Origin: Chloroflexota bacterium
Lineage (GTDB): Bacteria; Chloroflexota; UBA11872; UBA12225
Assembly: GCA_009693165.1 (NCBI GenBank)
Contig: SHXX01000004.1
Location: forward strand, 1 to 64,000
Direction: 5' to 3'
DNA: 64,000 nt
Below are positions 41,266 through 51,726 of the stretch, one piece after another. Position 1 is the stretch's first letter; every line of letters begins with the position of its first letter. A program made the translations under genes and the position numbers. Below the pieces are notes generated by a model. That model did not search any database. It saw only the letters and a program-made list of their open reading frames with translations, and was not told the origin of the DNA.

Positions 41266-44200
41266 TCACCTGAACTCGACCCGGTAGAGATGCACGGTCG
41301 AATCCTCATCTGATGCGTTCAGCTGGTTGATTTCTAGCCGCACCCGTACGACATCCTGTGCTGGTGCGTCCAGATTGATCTCCACAACCGAGTTTCCTCC
41401 GTCTGGTACGCCTTCACCCGATTTTCTGACCTCTGCCGATCCGTCTCTTGGGAAAACCTGCGCCGTTACTCGCCACAGGCTCGCACCTACTGTCAGGCGG
41501 ATTGTCCGTACTGGTCGAGGGTTTCCAAAGGCAACGTCAAGCACAGCTGGGTTTGGGCCTGCGAGTCTCGCCAGTGCACCTGGGCTAATGGCAAACACAG
41601 GCGCAATCGCCCCGTCGTCCAGGTTTGTATAGCCGACTATGGCGCGCTGCCCGTCAATCGCGACAGTGACGAAGCTCAGTTTTCTCCTCGCCTCACGTTC
41701 GGCGGCGAGCATTGCGCGAACGTCAGGGGCTTCGCGTAGCCGGACCATGAGAAACCCCGGAGTTCCGTCCGGGTGCAGCACCTTCGCAGTCACCTGGTCA
41801 GAAATAATGCGGGGTCTTCCGGTCGCTCCACCGGGGTTTGCGATGTACGCGTCAAGGGCTTCCAGTTGCGCCGGCGACATCACCGCCCATAGGTCCGGGC
41901 CCCATGGTTCTTGTCCGTGGATCAGCGTGTCGAGGCTGCCGAGGAAGACGCGACCTGTGGCGCGGTTCTCCTTACTTACGAAGAAGTTGATGAAGTGATG
42001 CCCGCCCCAATTCCAGTCGGTCGTCACCATCACGCGTGACCCAGGGAATGATTCCAGCTGGTCATTCACCATCTTGAACACATACTGGCTCCCCCACTGG
42101 ATGCCGTACCCGCCATAGTCCTGCCGTCTCGTGGACTGTGTTGTGAGCGCTTCCTGGAGGACCATGTATGACCCGGTTGTTGCCACGGCGATGACCATCA
42201 AGGCACCTACGAGACGTGTGCGCCGTAGCGCCCGCGGAAAAATATCCAAGCCAACGACAGCGAGGATCGTCACCGGGACTACGACCCCAAGCGATCTGGT
42301 GGGTGCGAAGCGCGCGACGATGGCTGGCGATAGGGTCACCGCAAGGATGGCGCAGATCTGCCAGCGGTAGGCGCGAAACCTCGGCAGGGCGAGGCATGCG
42401 ATCCCGGCAATGATGAATGGCGCAAGCCACAGGGGAAGAAGGGGCATCGTCCCCGGGTAGTAGTTGTGGTAGCCAGTGACATCAACATACTTTGTTCTCT
42501 CCATCCCTGAGAACCAGACTCGGGGATCGAGTGCGATCAGGAATGAGCGCACCATCAGAAGCCCTACATCGATGATTGCGGGTGCGTTCGATGCCCAATA
42601 GGGATGAGCGGAATTGGTCCGAGATGCGAAGTAGCCTGGGTTCTTGGTCAAAAAGATCAGAAGCGGCAGAAGCGCGACGATTGCACCTATGGAAGGATTT
42701 CTCCACCGGCCCAGGTGGCGACGATGATATCCAAAATCAATCACAATAAAACTGATAATACTTGCGAAAATAATAATATGAGCGATAGAATTGGAGTAGA
42801 ATGTCAGTGCGCCGAACAGTACGATTATCCAGGCAAATCTTGGATGTTCGTAGCGGTACACGAAGTACGCGCAGATGAAGCACGCGTAAAAGGCCACCCA
42901 GGTCGCACTGTCGTACGCTGACCGGGACAGGTGAAACCACATCGGAAGGGCGGCGACGACAAGTGGCGCGAGCCACCAAGCACGATTCCTCAGCGCGATT
43001 TTTAGAGTAAGGGCAATGGCTATCGGTGTTGGGGCCGACAGCAATACTGCAGTTGCCCTCGCAACCGTGACCGATACCCCGAACAGTGATGATGTGACGA
43101 GGTGCATATACACACCCACATCCGGGTTCCAGTTCGGGTACGGAAAGAAGATCGGGAACAGAATACCGAAGCCGTCGCGGAAACGAGCGTCGAGGAGATC
43201 CCGCGAAAGTGCGACTATCCCGGCTTCGTCGCCGTCAAAGGCGATTGGGTACACATCAATTCGCCAAAGGCGAGTTACGGCATAGACCACCATTCCGAAC
43301 CAGAACCCGGCCCAAGCAAGGCGAGGCCCACCGATGGGTGAGCTTTGGATCATGGAATCGACGCGGGCGATCGCTGCGACAAAGGGACGTAGGACAAGAA
43401 TCAACTCTGGATCCGAGGCCGAGACCACTCCATCTGTCGGCTCATTCTGAGCGAAATCAAGAAGATTCGAGTCCGCGTGCTGAGGTGCTAGATCTGTCCT
43501 AGACGATGAACCCCACCCGATTGCAACGTCAACGGCGACGTCGGATTCAGGATGACCATCCAGGCCAGGCGCGTCGAGCGTGGCCGGCCTTCTGCCGATG
43601 TATGAAGCGAACGACGCCGGCGGATTGTTGGACTTGGGGGTCGAACCCGCGAAAACGTGGACCTTGATGAGCGCGTGGGCACGCCAGGCCGGCGGTTGAG
43701 CGACCTCTGATCCTTCGTCGATGCGAAAAAAGATTGACAACGTCCACACGTTGTCTTCACCGTCGCGATCTCGCGAAACTATCCAGCCAGTGTCGTGAAT
43801 GACAGCGACGTGATGAATGTGAGACGTCTTGGAACGTCTTTCCCCTGAACGGGATGACCACCCGTGAGCGCCCCCTTCACCATCGTGCACGAACGCGACC
43901 GGTGTGGGGTCCAAGGCATCAACCGTCGTCGTCACCATCGATACTTTGGCGTCATCAACGGCACCAATTCGCCAATCCCGTATGAGACGAAATGCCTCCT
44001 GAGTGCTCCCCTCGATTGACCAGTGAATCGATTCGGCGGGAGGTGGTTCAAGATTGACTTGAAAGCAGAAATGGGACCTGATGGTCCGCTGCACACGCAA
44101 TTGATTGGTTGCTGACGGCCGAAGATTTGCATTGAGCGTCCCACCGATCCTGACGCGCGGGACGGGCGTGTTTCGGCTTTCTGCTGCCTGTCGTGTCGAG

Positions 44201-44424
44201 GTACTCGCTTGGTGGTCTCGGGAAACTTCCCACTGCCCAAATGGACCATCAACGGCTATGGTGTCCCAAGTCGGGCCCGAACTTTTCCCCGCGGGCACCA
44301 GGTCTTCGGGACCAGCGTTGACATCAAGTCGGCAAACAGGCCCCCCCCAAGCGTGCGTGACACCAGACAACGCACTACCCTCAAGTTGGTTCCCGTCATA
44401 TCGGTCAGGGTCGGAATTGCTCAT
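41266..44424 (-). CDS. Large membrane protein with GT39/83-like core and soluble flanking domains
   Basis: 1,052 residues. The first 365 residues are hydrophilic and match no family I recognise. A polytopic region follows (about 368-800) that begins GFWFGMVVYAVTRLWRIDVYPIAFDGDEAGIVALSRDLL. The acidic DGDEA just after the first helix corresponds to the catalytic-loop motif of lipid-phosphosugar-dependent glycosyltransferases (PMT/ArnT type). The last ~250 residues are soluble and end in a beta-rich segment resembling discoidin-like carbohydrate-binding folds. The gene overlaps its upstream paralogue by 4 nt (ATGA). It probably transfers a sugar from a polyprenyl carrier outside the membrane; acceptor and sugar are unknown. 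Confidence 0.7.
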   Translation of the reverse strand: MSNSDPDRYDGNQLEGSALSGVTHAWGGPVCRLDVNAGPEDLVPAGKSSGPTWDTIAVDGPFGQWEVSRDHQASTSTRQAAESRNTPVPRVRIGGTLNANLRPSATNQLRVQRTIRSHFCFQVNLEPPPAESIHWSIEGSTQEAFRLIRDWRIGAVDDAKVSMVTTTVDALDPTPVAFVHDGEGGAHGWSSRSGERRSKTSHIHHVAVIHDTGWIVSRDRDGEDNVWTLSIFFRIDEGSEVAQPPAWRAHALIKVHVFAGSTPKSNNPPASFASYIGRRPATLDAPGLDGHPESDVAVDVAIGWGSSSRTDLAPQHADSNLLDFAQNEPTDGVVSASDPELILVLRPFVAAIARVDSMIQSSPIGGPRLAWAGFWFGMVVYAVTRLWRIDVYPIAFDGDEAGIVALSRDLLDARFRDGFGILFPIFFPYPNWNPDVGVYMHLVTSSLFGVSVTVARATAVLLSAPTPIAIALTLKIALRNRAWWLAPLVVAALPMWFHLSRSAYDSATWVAFYACFICAYFVYRYEHPRFAWIIVLFGALTFYSNSIAHIIIFASIISFIVIDFGYHRRHLGRWRNPSIGAIVALLPLLIFLTKNPGYFASRTNSAHPYWASNAPAIIDVGLLMVRSFLIALDPRVWFSGMERTKYVDVTGYHNYYPGTMPLLPLWLAPFIIAGIACLALPRFRAYRWQICAILAVTLSPAIVARFAPTRSLGVVVPVTILAVVGLDIFPRALRRTRLVGALMVIAVATTGSYMVLQEALTTQSTRRQDYGGYGIQWGSQYVFKMVNDQLESFPGSRVMVTTDWNWGGHHFINFFVSKENRATGRVFLGSLDTLIHGQEPWGPDLWAVMSPAQLEALDAYIANPGGATGRPRIISDQVTAKVLHPDGTPGFLMVRLREAPDVRAMLAAEREARRKLSFVTVAIDGQRAIVGYTNLDDGAIAPVFAISPGALARLAGPNPAVLDVAFGNPRPVRTIRLTVGASLWRVTAQVFPRDGSAEVRKSGEGVPDGGNSVVEINLDAPAQDVVRVRLEINQLNASDEDSTVHLYRVEFR

Positions 44425-47400
44425 GAAACAATGACGTCACGCAAGTGCACGATGGATTCCTGGCCGGCTCCCCGCTGCAGAATCTCGAGACGAACCGCGG
44501 CGATTTTGCCGGGATTGAGGTCGAACTCGATCGTGGGATCGACCCGGCTCTCCACGGTCTTGAGATAAACGGTTTCGGCTCCCATGTCAGAGTACGTCTT
44601 GACGACTAGATCCCAGTTACCTGCCGAGAGCACAATTGTGAGGCGGCTCGTATCCTTGGGTTGCGGATATGCGAACTCGAGAATTGCAGGATTTCCACCG
44701 TTGAACCGCCCAAGGGTCCTCGTATCGCCGTCAAAGATATCCCCAAGTGCTCCCGCGTCGATGAGGGTGTGGCGAACTTCAAGACGCTGGCCCTTCACGA
44801 CCACCTGCCCGTTGCGCAATGCAATTCGGGCGGCCCGCTCTTCCTGGACTATGCGGTCAAAGTCTGCGGAATACGCAAGCCGAACGAACGAGAAGGCTTC
44901 ACTACCATCCGGGTAATGCATCGTCGAATCGGTCAGGATTTGCCCAAACCGTCGTGAGGTCCGCGCCAGCTGAACCTCGTCCGCCGTCATCACGAAGACC
45001 ATGTGTTCGTCAAGTGGTCGCCTTGCGCCGAGGAAATCGCGGACGTTTGCCATGAGCACGCGGCCCTCGGATTGCAAGGAAGGCACGAAGAATGGCAGAT
45101 ACAGGTCCGTGCCATTTGCCCAGGTCGATGAGATGAGGAACTTGTCCTGGGGTGTCTTTCGTGCACGCGTGACGACTTCCCGGAATACCTGGACCGCGCC
45201 CCATTGTTGACCATAGAGACCGTAGTCGGTCAACCATGTCGGCCCATTTGAAAATGAATCGACCATCATGCTTGCCGAGAGAACGGCACCCACTCCGAAA
45301 AGGGCCAACGCATGCCAACCAGGTCGGGCCAATCCGGCGATCAACCCGGGTGCAGTCAAGAATTGGACCCATTGATTTAGATTCCGCAGGCACCCAATAC
45401 GTCCTGCCGCGAAATCAGAAGACGGAAACGCAATGAACCATTCAAGTCCCACAACCGCAAGCAGCGTCGCGGGCACAATCACCGCGAGGACGCGGGTAAT
45501 GCCGACGTCGGTCAGGCTTGCACCGATTGGCGCCGTGATCAGTGCGATGAGGAGGACCCGGTACACGGGTACCTGAATTCGAGCTACCGAAACGAAAATC
45601 CCGATCACGATGAACGGGGCGAAAAGTTGTGGGAGGTGGGTGTACCCGATCATGAGGTGTCGACCGAGGTCCAGCTGGGTTGGCCGGAACCAATAAGACG
45701 GAGCGAGCCCCCCCCAATAGTGGAGTGCAAACTGACGGACCTTTTCTGCCAGTGGGATATCCAGGACCAAGTAGGACGACACTCGCCAAAGTTGGTCTCC
45801 AGTGGCATCTGGAGCTGCCCGCTGGAACATAATGTAGGGAACCAGGCAAACGACGCCTACCGCGAGGAACGGGACCAGCTGGCGCCGTTTCGTCCAGTGG
45901 TAAGGCAGGTCGGTGACCGCAAGAAACACACCGGCAAGTCCAATGATCAGTTGACCGTTCGTGTACGTGTAAAAAGTGAATGCAGTGGCTAGAGCCGCGC
46001 CATAACCGGCACCCGGATGGCCCTCGCGGTACTTGACGTAACACAAAAGGAAGACCGCGAACCCAGAGACTGCGTAGACCGTCTCAAACGTGGTTCGACT
46101 ATGCAGGAACCAGGAAGGGACGATAGTGAACCAGAGTGGAACTGCCCACCACGTTCTTGCGCGAATTCCATCCCGGGCGAGTAGCGTGGCTGCCCCGACC
46201 CCAAAGATTGAAAACACGGCGGCGGTACCTCGCGCAGTCTCAACCGACGTACCGAAAAGTGATGTTGAAACGATGTGGAAGTACACCGGAAGCAAAGGCG
46301 CCCATGATCCTCCATTAGAGAAGTAAAGCGGGAAAAGAACATTCAACTCATTACGGAATCCGGAAGCGATGAGGCGCTGTCCCGCAACGATCTGATACGC
46401 CTCATCCCCGTGGAAGTAGATTGGAAACCCTGAGAGGTTTATGAGACGGCTCGTGGCGTAAATAACCATCGCTGCAACTGCTGCGACCGTCGCCAGAGTG
46501 ACCCTTGTTCCGCGAACTCGGTTGAACAACGATTGGGGTGACAACGATTGCTTTTCGGCCGAGGGTTGGGAACTAACCCGACCCTCGAAAGCGCCTTCAT
46601 CAATCCGAGGCGCATGTGTGGAAACTTCCGTATCGTCAAGCGGAGTTTGTGGCGCCGAGCGATCTCCGGCCTGGCCTGGCCGTGATGTGGAATCGGCTTG
46701 ATTGATTTCTACGTAGTTGTTGGGATCTAATGGGTTTCCTGCGTTACCAATGAGCGAGATTTGTGAAACGATGGCCCATTCATACGTAGTTGAGCCGTGG
46801 CTGTCCTCTTGGCCTGCCTCCTCGGTTAGCAAATAAACCGAAGTCGTTGTTCCGGTGCCGTCCTGTTGACCGCGCGTCATCGCGAGCGCTAGTCGCCCTA
46901 CCTGGATTGCTGTCGCCCGCCTCGAAGTGACTGATATTCCGTGGGCGTTGGGGTTACCGGTAACGAAGGTCAGCCCAATGGAAACAAGAGCATCCTGCCC
47001 GTACGCGACGCTGATGGTCTCCCCACCATCTATTGCGACGTGAAGGGTGGGATGTCGGTCGGACCACGCTTGCGAGATGGAGTTCCAGTCGCGCCGTTTG
47101 CCAGCCTCTTCATAGGCACGGACGTGAAGAACTGGTGCATTTTCGGAACCGATTGATGCCACCTGAGCCTTGTGTTCAAGCGCAGGTCCCACCGAAAAGT
47201 CGGTCAAGATATTGGGTGCTTCGTCAGGATCAACTCGGACCTGTGCGAGCGGTTCCCAGGACGCTCCGACGCAAATGACGGCAAACAGTTCGATACGCCC
47301 GCGTGCGTCCTTGCCAATGACCCACCCGAAGTCGCCATTCTGCACGACGATTGGAATGGCCCCTGTTGCATCAAACGGGATGGTGGTGGAAAACGGGGTC

Positions 47401-47525
47401 GATGTCTCCAGTGCCTCGTTGGCGCCCGGATGCTTCACGATGACCGATGCGCCGGGCCAATCGGTCGAGAGGTCGACGCCTCCGCCTTGTCTGTGGCCCG
47501 AATGCTCCTGAAGCCCTTGTGTCAT
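44421..47525 (-). CDS. Paralogous large GT39/83-like membrane protein
   Basis: 1,034 residues with the same three-part plan as the downstream gene. An N-terminal soluble region covers about 1-340, is rich in beta-type sequence and has no recognised family. A polytopic core follows and starts VAAMVIYATSRLINLSGFPIYFHGDEAYQIVAGQRLI, with HGDEA near residue 372 as the putative catalytic acidic motif. A soluble C-terminus ends in a discoidin-like beta segment (IEFDLNPGKIAAVRLEILQRGAGQESIVHLRDVIVS). The stop overlaps the next start, so the pair is co-translated. The N-terminal domains of the two proteins share little obvious sequence. Confidence 0.7.
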   Translation of the reverse strand: MTQGLQEHSGHRQGGGVDLSTDWPGASVIVKHPGANEALETSTPFSTTIPFDATGAIPIVVQNGDFGWVIGKDARGRIELFAVICVGASWEPLAQVRVDPDEAPNILTDFSVGPALEHKAQVASIGSENAPVLHVRAYEEAGKRRDWNSISQAWSDRHPTLHVAIDGGETISVAYGQDALVSIGLTFVTGNPNAHGISVTSRRATAIQVGRLALAMTRGQQDGTGTTTSVYLLTEEAGQEDSHGSTTYEWAIVSQISLIGNAGNPLDPNNYVEINQADSTSRPGQAGDRSAPQTPLDDTEVSTHAPRIDEGAFEGRVSSQPSAEKQSLSPQSLFNRVRGTRVTLATVAAVAAMVIYATSRLINLSGFPIYFHGDEAYQIVAGQRLIASGFRNELNVLFPLYFSNGGSWAPLLPVYFHIVSTSLFGTSVETARGTAAVFSIFGVGAATLLARDGIRARTWWAVPLWFTIVPSWFLHSRTTFETVYAVSGFAVFLLCYVKYREGHPGAGYGAALATAFTFYTYTNGQLIIGLAGVFLAVTDLPYHWTKRRQLVPFLAVGVVCLVPYIMFQRAAPDATGDQLWRVSSYLVLDIPLAEKVRQFALHYWGGLAPSYWFRPTQLDLGRHLMIGYTHLPQLFAPFIVIGIFVSVARIQVPVYRVLLIALITAPIGASLTDVGITRVLAVIVPATLLAVVGLEWFIAFPSSDFAAGRIGCLRNLNQWVQFLTAPGLIAGLARPGWHALALFGVGAVLSASMMVDSFSNGPTWLTDYGLYGQQWGAVQVFREVVTRARKTPQDKFLISSTWANGTDLYLPFFVPSLQSEGRVLMANVRDFLGARRPLDEHMVFVMTADEVQLARTSRRFGQILTDSTMHYPDGSEAFSFVRLAYSADFDRIVQEERAARIALRNGQVVVKGQRLEVRHTLIDAGALGDIFDGDTRTLGRFNGGNPAILEFAYPQPKDTSRLTIVLSAGNWDLVVKTYSDMGAETVYLKTVESRVDPTIEFDLNPGKIAAVRLEILQRGAGQESIVHLRDVIVS

Positions 47526-47687
47526 TTCCTCAACAGTGTCCCAAAATGACCGATGACCTGCACCGAGAAGTGATTGGCGTTACTCCCCGCCCGTTCAGGG
47601 TCTTGAGACGTGCCGTAGTACTTGTGACGGGGCGTGACTTTTTTTTAACGCTGGACGATACCGTCAAGGGCAAAAGCTTCGGGTTCG

Positions 47688-48461
47688 ATGAACAGTGACC
47701 GTAGTGCGCCACCGGGTTCAGGTACAGGCAATGATTCGTCACGCCCCCTGTTAACCGTTGGGATGCCTGCGTACAACGAAGCCACCCAGATCGCCTTTTC
47801 GGTGAGTGCAGTCCGAGTTGCACTGGAGGCGCTTGGGGTTGCATGGGAACTTGTTGTCGTCGATGACGGAAGTTCGGATGGGACTGACCGTGAATTGGCT
47901 GCAGCCACTATTGGCGATGATCGCATCCGGGTGATCCGCCTTCCCCGAAATCGAGGGGTCGGATCTGCGATTGCGACAGCCATCGGGTCTGCCTCCGGTG
48001 AATGGTTCATGGTGATCCCCGCGGATCTTGCGATGGATCTTCGAGACGTCCGACGTTACCTCGACGCTGTCCGGCCGGGTGTTGCTGCCGTCGCCGGATA
48101 TACCGCGACCCGCGGCGACTACTCACCGTGGCGTGAATTCATATCACTGGTGAACCAGTGGGCTGTTCGCCACCTTGTTGGAATAGGTGTGCGAAATCCA
48201 AACTACATCCACATGTACCGCCGTGATGCCGTGTGCCGGGATACCCTGACGTGCACGGGGAGCCCGGCCCTCTTTGCGGAACTCTTGGGCCTCTGCACAC
48301 GGATTGGCAACGTTGTCGAGATTCCCGTCCGTTATGTGCCGCGAACGAATGGTCGTGCGACCGGTGCACATTGGCTGAGCATTCTCAGCACGGCGCGTGA
48401 CCTTGTTCGCCTTGCGCTGTTGCGACGATTCGGATCGGAGGAGCGACGCGCTCCAAACTAG
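47688..48461 (+). CDS. Family 2 glycosyltransferase (DPM1/polyprenyl-phosphate type)
   Basis: A 257-residue GT-A fold transferase. The N-terminus is [22 protein letters not shown], followed by [17 protein letters not shown], and the metal-binding aspartate region appears as [17 protein letters not shown] near residue 110. There are no C-terminal membrane helices. Enzymes of this type load a sugar onto polyprenyl phosphate on the cytoplasmic face, making the donor used by the GT39/83-like proteins nearby; that link is inferred from the neighbourhood. It is divergent from the tandem giants, with a 162-nt gap. Its stop overlaps the stop of the convergent acyltransferase gene by 4 nt. Confidence 0.85.
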   Translation: MNSDRSAPPGSGTGNDSSRPLLTVGMPAYNEATQIAFSVSAVRVALEALGVAWELVVVDDGSSDGTDRELAAATIGDDRIRVIRLPRNRGVGSAIATAIGSASGEWFMVIPADLAMDLRDVRRYLDAVRPGVAAVAGYTATRGDYSPWREFISLVNQWAVRHLVGIGVRNPNYIHMYRRDAVCRDTLTCTGSPALFAELLGLCTRIGNVVEIPVRYVPRTNGRATGAHWLSILSTARDLVRLALLRRFGSEERRAPN

Positions 48462-49102
48462 TCATCAGTGTCCAGAAGCGGTTCATCGTCAGGTGAGAGC
48501 ATCCGGATGATGCGGGCGGGGTTTCCCGCGACCACGGCGAACGCGGGTACGTCTTGCGTGACAACCGCGCCCGCTGCAACCACTGACCGCGCGCCTACTT
48601 CGACAGCAGGCAGAAGGACGGCGCCGCCGCCGATCCGGGCCCCCGCCCTGAGAATTGGCCCGACGAGGCGTTGCCCGGCTCCCTCACGTCGCCATAGCAT
48701 GCGTCGGTCATTCGTCGTGACGACGCCGGGACCAATGAACACGTCATCCTCCACAACCATGAGTGCGGTGACATACGCACGGGTTTCGATGAGGACCCGG
48801 TTGCCAACGGTTGTTCCAAACTCAACCACCGCTCCGGTTCCGACCACGCTCTGTGATCCGACCGTTGCATTTTCCCTGATCATGACATGATGACCGGTCT
48901 GCACACGGTTACCCAGGACCACACCGCTATAGACAATGGTTCCGGATCTAAGATGGCATCCCGTGCCGATGGTGACCGGCCGACGCTCGCCCGATCGTGT
49001 CGGGTGACAAATTTCTACACCGGGCTCAATGAGCGTGCCCGCGCCAACGATTAGGAGACCGGCGGCAACAAGTTCATCGGGGGCCAAATGAGTGCCAACC
49101 AC
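48458..49102 (-). CDS. Left-handed beta-helix (hexapeptide repeat) acyltransferase
   Basis: About 214 residues made largely of hexapeptide repeats: [42 protein letters not shown] and onward to [44 protein letters not shown]. The family acetylates or otherwise acylates nucleotide sugars and exopolysaccharide sugars (WbbJ/PglD type). The loop around [14 protein letters not shown] probably lies near the active site. The track ORF starts at 49216, but its first 38 residues look non-coding. The GTG at 49102 has GAAAGG 9 nt upstream and is a better start. Confidence 0.82.
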   Translation of the reverse strand: MVGTHLAPDELVAAGLLIVGAGTLIEPGVEICHPTRSGERRPVTIGTGCHLRSGTIVYSGVVLGNRVQTGHHVMIRENATVGSQSVVGTGAVVEFGTTVGNRVLIETRAYVTALMVVEDDVFIGPGVVTTNDRRMLWRREGAGQRLVGPILRAGARIGGGAVLLPAVEVGARSVVAAGAVVTQDVPAFAVVAGNPARIIRMLSPDDEPLLDTDD

Positions 49103-49370
49103 GGCCGTAGACCTTTCCGGACAGCGGAAAAATTGAATGCGTGCCGGTGCGCAAGTGCCAGTGTGCCACGGAATTCGCCTGCGCGACGCGGTACCCTTCC
49201 AATCAAATCCTTCCACTGGGTGCGACCATCAAGAGCGGTGGCACCCTCATCTGGTTATGAGACGCCGTGGCTGAGAATGTCCAACGTACCCTGGGGCTCC
49301 GAATGACTTGGAAGACTGCATTCGCTCCGGTGCAAGGTGAGACTTGTCAGGTACTTGGTAGCCGACTGAC
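49103..49370. other. Divergent intergenic region
   Basis: This 268-nt region lies between the acyltransferase gene (leftward) and the 783-residue membrane protein gene (rightward). ORFs listed here show no family features. No clear promoter hexamers or strong hairpins are visible. Confidence 0.35.
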
Positions 49371-51722
49371 ATGACTGGCTCTGGCCCATTGACGACACGA
49401 CGGGAGGTTGGCCGGGGACGCGGACTCTCGCGTCATTCGTCCTTCAGGCGACTGCTAGGAAACCGTAGCCAAACCCTTGGTACTGCGTGCGTTCTGATTG
49501 GATTTGCTTCCGTACTCTACTTTCAGAGCCAGGCAGATCCGGCAATCTTGGGTAATGGCCTCACGACAATCGCCGGTCTCCTTTTTGGTTGCGCCATGTT
49601 TCTGGCAGGGCTTGCCGTGGCTGGTGATCGGATACCTGCAAATTGGGTGCATGGCGAGACCCAGGCACCGGCTTTGAGGCCTCAAACCACTCCGAAGACC
49701 GTAGGAGAGCTTGCAGCGCGATCTCTTGGAGCGCGGAACCCGTCCGCTCACTTTGCGCCCCGAAAGGTTTCCCAAAGACTGGCCGCTGTTGCAGCGGCGC
49801 TCGGTGCGGCCACATTCGTTCTTAGTGGGGGCAACAAGTTCACCTCAATCAATGTAACGGTTTGGGTTGCTTCCGTCCTGACTTTCCTTTGGGCCTGTTG
49901 GGAGAGAGATCGGAAGGTGACCGTATTTGAGCGGATTTCTGCTGGTCTTGCCCACCTTTCACTCGAACGCTGGCAGTCTGATCGTCGTACGGGGACCTCG
50001 TCGGAAGGGCATCAGGGCGGCGGATGGAAGCAACCGGAAGGAATCCGCTTGACACCGACGGCACTCCTTGTGATTGCGCTTCTGGTTACGGGCGCGCTCA
50101 TCCTTTCATGGCGTGTGGCCGAAGTGCCTCGGGAGATGACCAGCGATCACGCCGAGAAACTTCTAGATGTGCAAGATGTACTTGACGGCCAGTACCGAAT
50201 TTTCTTTCCGAGGAATACCGGCCGTGAGGCGATGCAGTTTTATCTCATCGCACTGATGGCCCCCCTTGCTGGAGTGAGTTACCTGACCATGAAGCTCGGG
50301 ACGGTACTCATTGGCTTCTTCACACTGCCGTTCACTTTCCTTTTTGTTCGGACAGTGAGTGGTACCGGTGTTGCCCTACTCGCACTGTCGCTCGAGGTGG
50401 CAATGCGATGGCTGCTGCAAGTGTCGCGGGTCGGACTGCGTTTCCCGTTCCCGCCGGCATTCGGAGCGGCCATTGCCTACTTCCTCTTCAACGCGTTGCG
50501 TGATCGGCGGCGGAATGACTTCCTTCTACTGGGACTAGTAATCGGCATTGCGCAGCACACGTATACCGCACTCCGGTTGGTCCCGATTGGCGTCGCAGTA
50601 TCGTTGGCAATTGCCTACGTGATTGACCGCCGTCGTCCGGGCCGGGCCGGGCACGCGTCGAGGCTTCTTGCTGACACCGTTCTGATGGTTGCAACCGCGT
50701 TCCTAGTCTTCATGCCCTTGGCGAGGTACGCCGCGGAGGAACCCCAAATGTTCCTTTTCCGTGGAATGTCGAGGCTTGCGTCAGACCAGGTGAACGCTGT
50801 ACCACCGAATGCAGTGTTGGTGTTTCTTCAGAATATCGTAAACGCACTACTATTTTTCAACTGGAGAGGTGATGCGGTATGGGTCAATACCATTCCTGGT
50901 CTACCGATACTCGACACCGTGAGCGGTGGGCTGTTCGTCCTTGGCGCTGCGTACAGTTTGTACTCGCTGATCCGGCATCGAGATGTTCGTCAACTGCACG
51001 TAGGTATCTACCTCTTTATTTCACTGCTCCCGTCAACCATGAGCATCGCCTATCCTGGTGAGAACCCAAGCACAGTGCGGATGGGGGCGGCGATACCGAT
51101 TGTGGTGCTCTTGATGGCGACTGCCCTCCATGCGGTGCTGACAAGGCTTGCGCTTTGGCTGGGCGTTGGAGCGCAGCGGCGCGCAATGCTCGCGGGTCCG
51201 CAGGTCACCATCGGATCGCTTCTGAAGCATCGGAAGGCGAAGTCAGATATTAGTATTGGCTCTTTACTAATTTTCGTTTTCGCGATTGCGGTGATCGGCT
51301 CGATCTGGAAGACCAACCTTGACGCGTATTTCACGACATATCCCGCCCAACACACCCTGTCGAGCCAGCATGCAAGCCGTTTTGGTGACGTCATCAAGGG
51401 ATTTGTGGCATTTGGCGGTCTGCAGGACGACGCGTTCATCCTGCCGGGGCCTTACTGGGTCGACTGGCGCCTTGTCGCGATTGAGGCTGGGGACATAAAG
51501 TGGCATCCCATCATCGAGAACGTTGCCGCTGCGCGCACCCACGATGGCCGACCGGGCAAGCGCCTGTACATCGTTCATCCGGACGACCGGACCTCCCTCG
51601 ACCAGTTGAGGCAGTGGTATCCGCGATCCACGGTGACCGTGGCTTCCTTTCCGGAAACGATGGGGCAGCCGTTGTTCTTCACCGTCGAGGTCCCACCAGG
51701 GTCCGTATCGGTGGCACGCTAA
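49371..51722 (+). CDS. Polytopic GT39/83-like membrane glycosyltransferase
   Basis: 783 residues. Two hydrophobic helices appear near the N-terminus (about 40-85), a third pair near 125-165, and the main membrane block runs from about 225 to 660. After the first helix of that block comes REMTSDHAEKLLDVQDVLDGQYRIFFPRNTGREAMQFY, whose acidic DHAEK matches the position of the catalytic DE/DH motif of PMT/ArnT-type transferases. A short soluble C-terminus (about 120 residues) follows. The ribosome site before the ATG is weak. It starts a rightward run of envelope genes. The sugar and acceptor are unknown. Confidence 0.75.
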   Translation: MTGSGPLTTRREVGRGRGLSRHSSFRRLLGNRSQTLGTACVLIGFASVLYFQSQADPAILGNGLTTIAGLLFGCAMFLAGLAVAGDRIPANWVHGETQAPALRPQTTPKTVGELAARSLGARNPSAHFAPRKVSQRLAAVAAALGAATFVLSGGNKFTSINVTVWVASVLTFLWACWERDRKVTVFERISAGLAHLSLERWQSDRRTGTSSEGHQGGGWKQPEGIRLTPTALLVIALLVTGALILSWRVAEVPREMTSDHAEKLLDVQDVLDGQYRIFFPRNTGREAMQFYLIALMAPLAGVSYLTMKLGTVLIGFFTLPFTFLFVRTVSGTGVALLALSLEVAMRWLLQVSRVGLRFPFPPAFGAAIAYFLFNALRDRRRNDFLLLGLVIGIAQHTYTALRLVPIGVAVSLAIAYVIDRRRPGRAGHASRLLADTVLMVATAFLVFMPLARYAAEEPQMFLFRGMSRLASDQVNAVPPNAVLVFLQNIVNALLFFNWRGDAVWVNTIPGLPILDTVSGGLFVLGAAYSLYSLIRHRDVRQLHVGIYLFISLLPSTMSIAYPGENPSTVRMGAAIPIVVLLMATALHAVLTRLALWLGVGAQRRAMLAGPQVTIGSLLKHRKAKSDISIGSLLIFVFAIAVIGSIWKTNLDAYFTTYPAQHTLSSQHASRFGDVIKGFVAFGGLQDDAFILPGPYWVDWRLVAIEAGDIKWHPIIENVAAARTHDGRPGKRLYIVHPDDRTSLDQLRQWYPRSTVTVASFPETMGQPLFFTVEVPPGSVSVAR

Positions 51723-51726
51723 TGAC

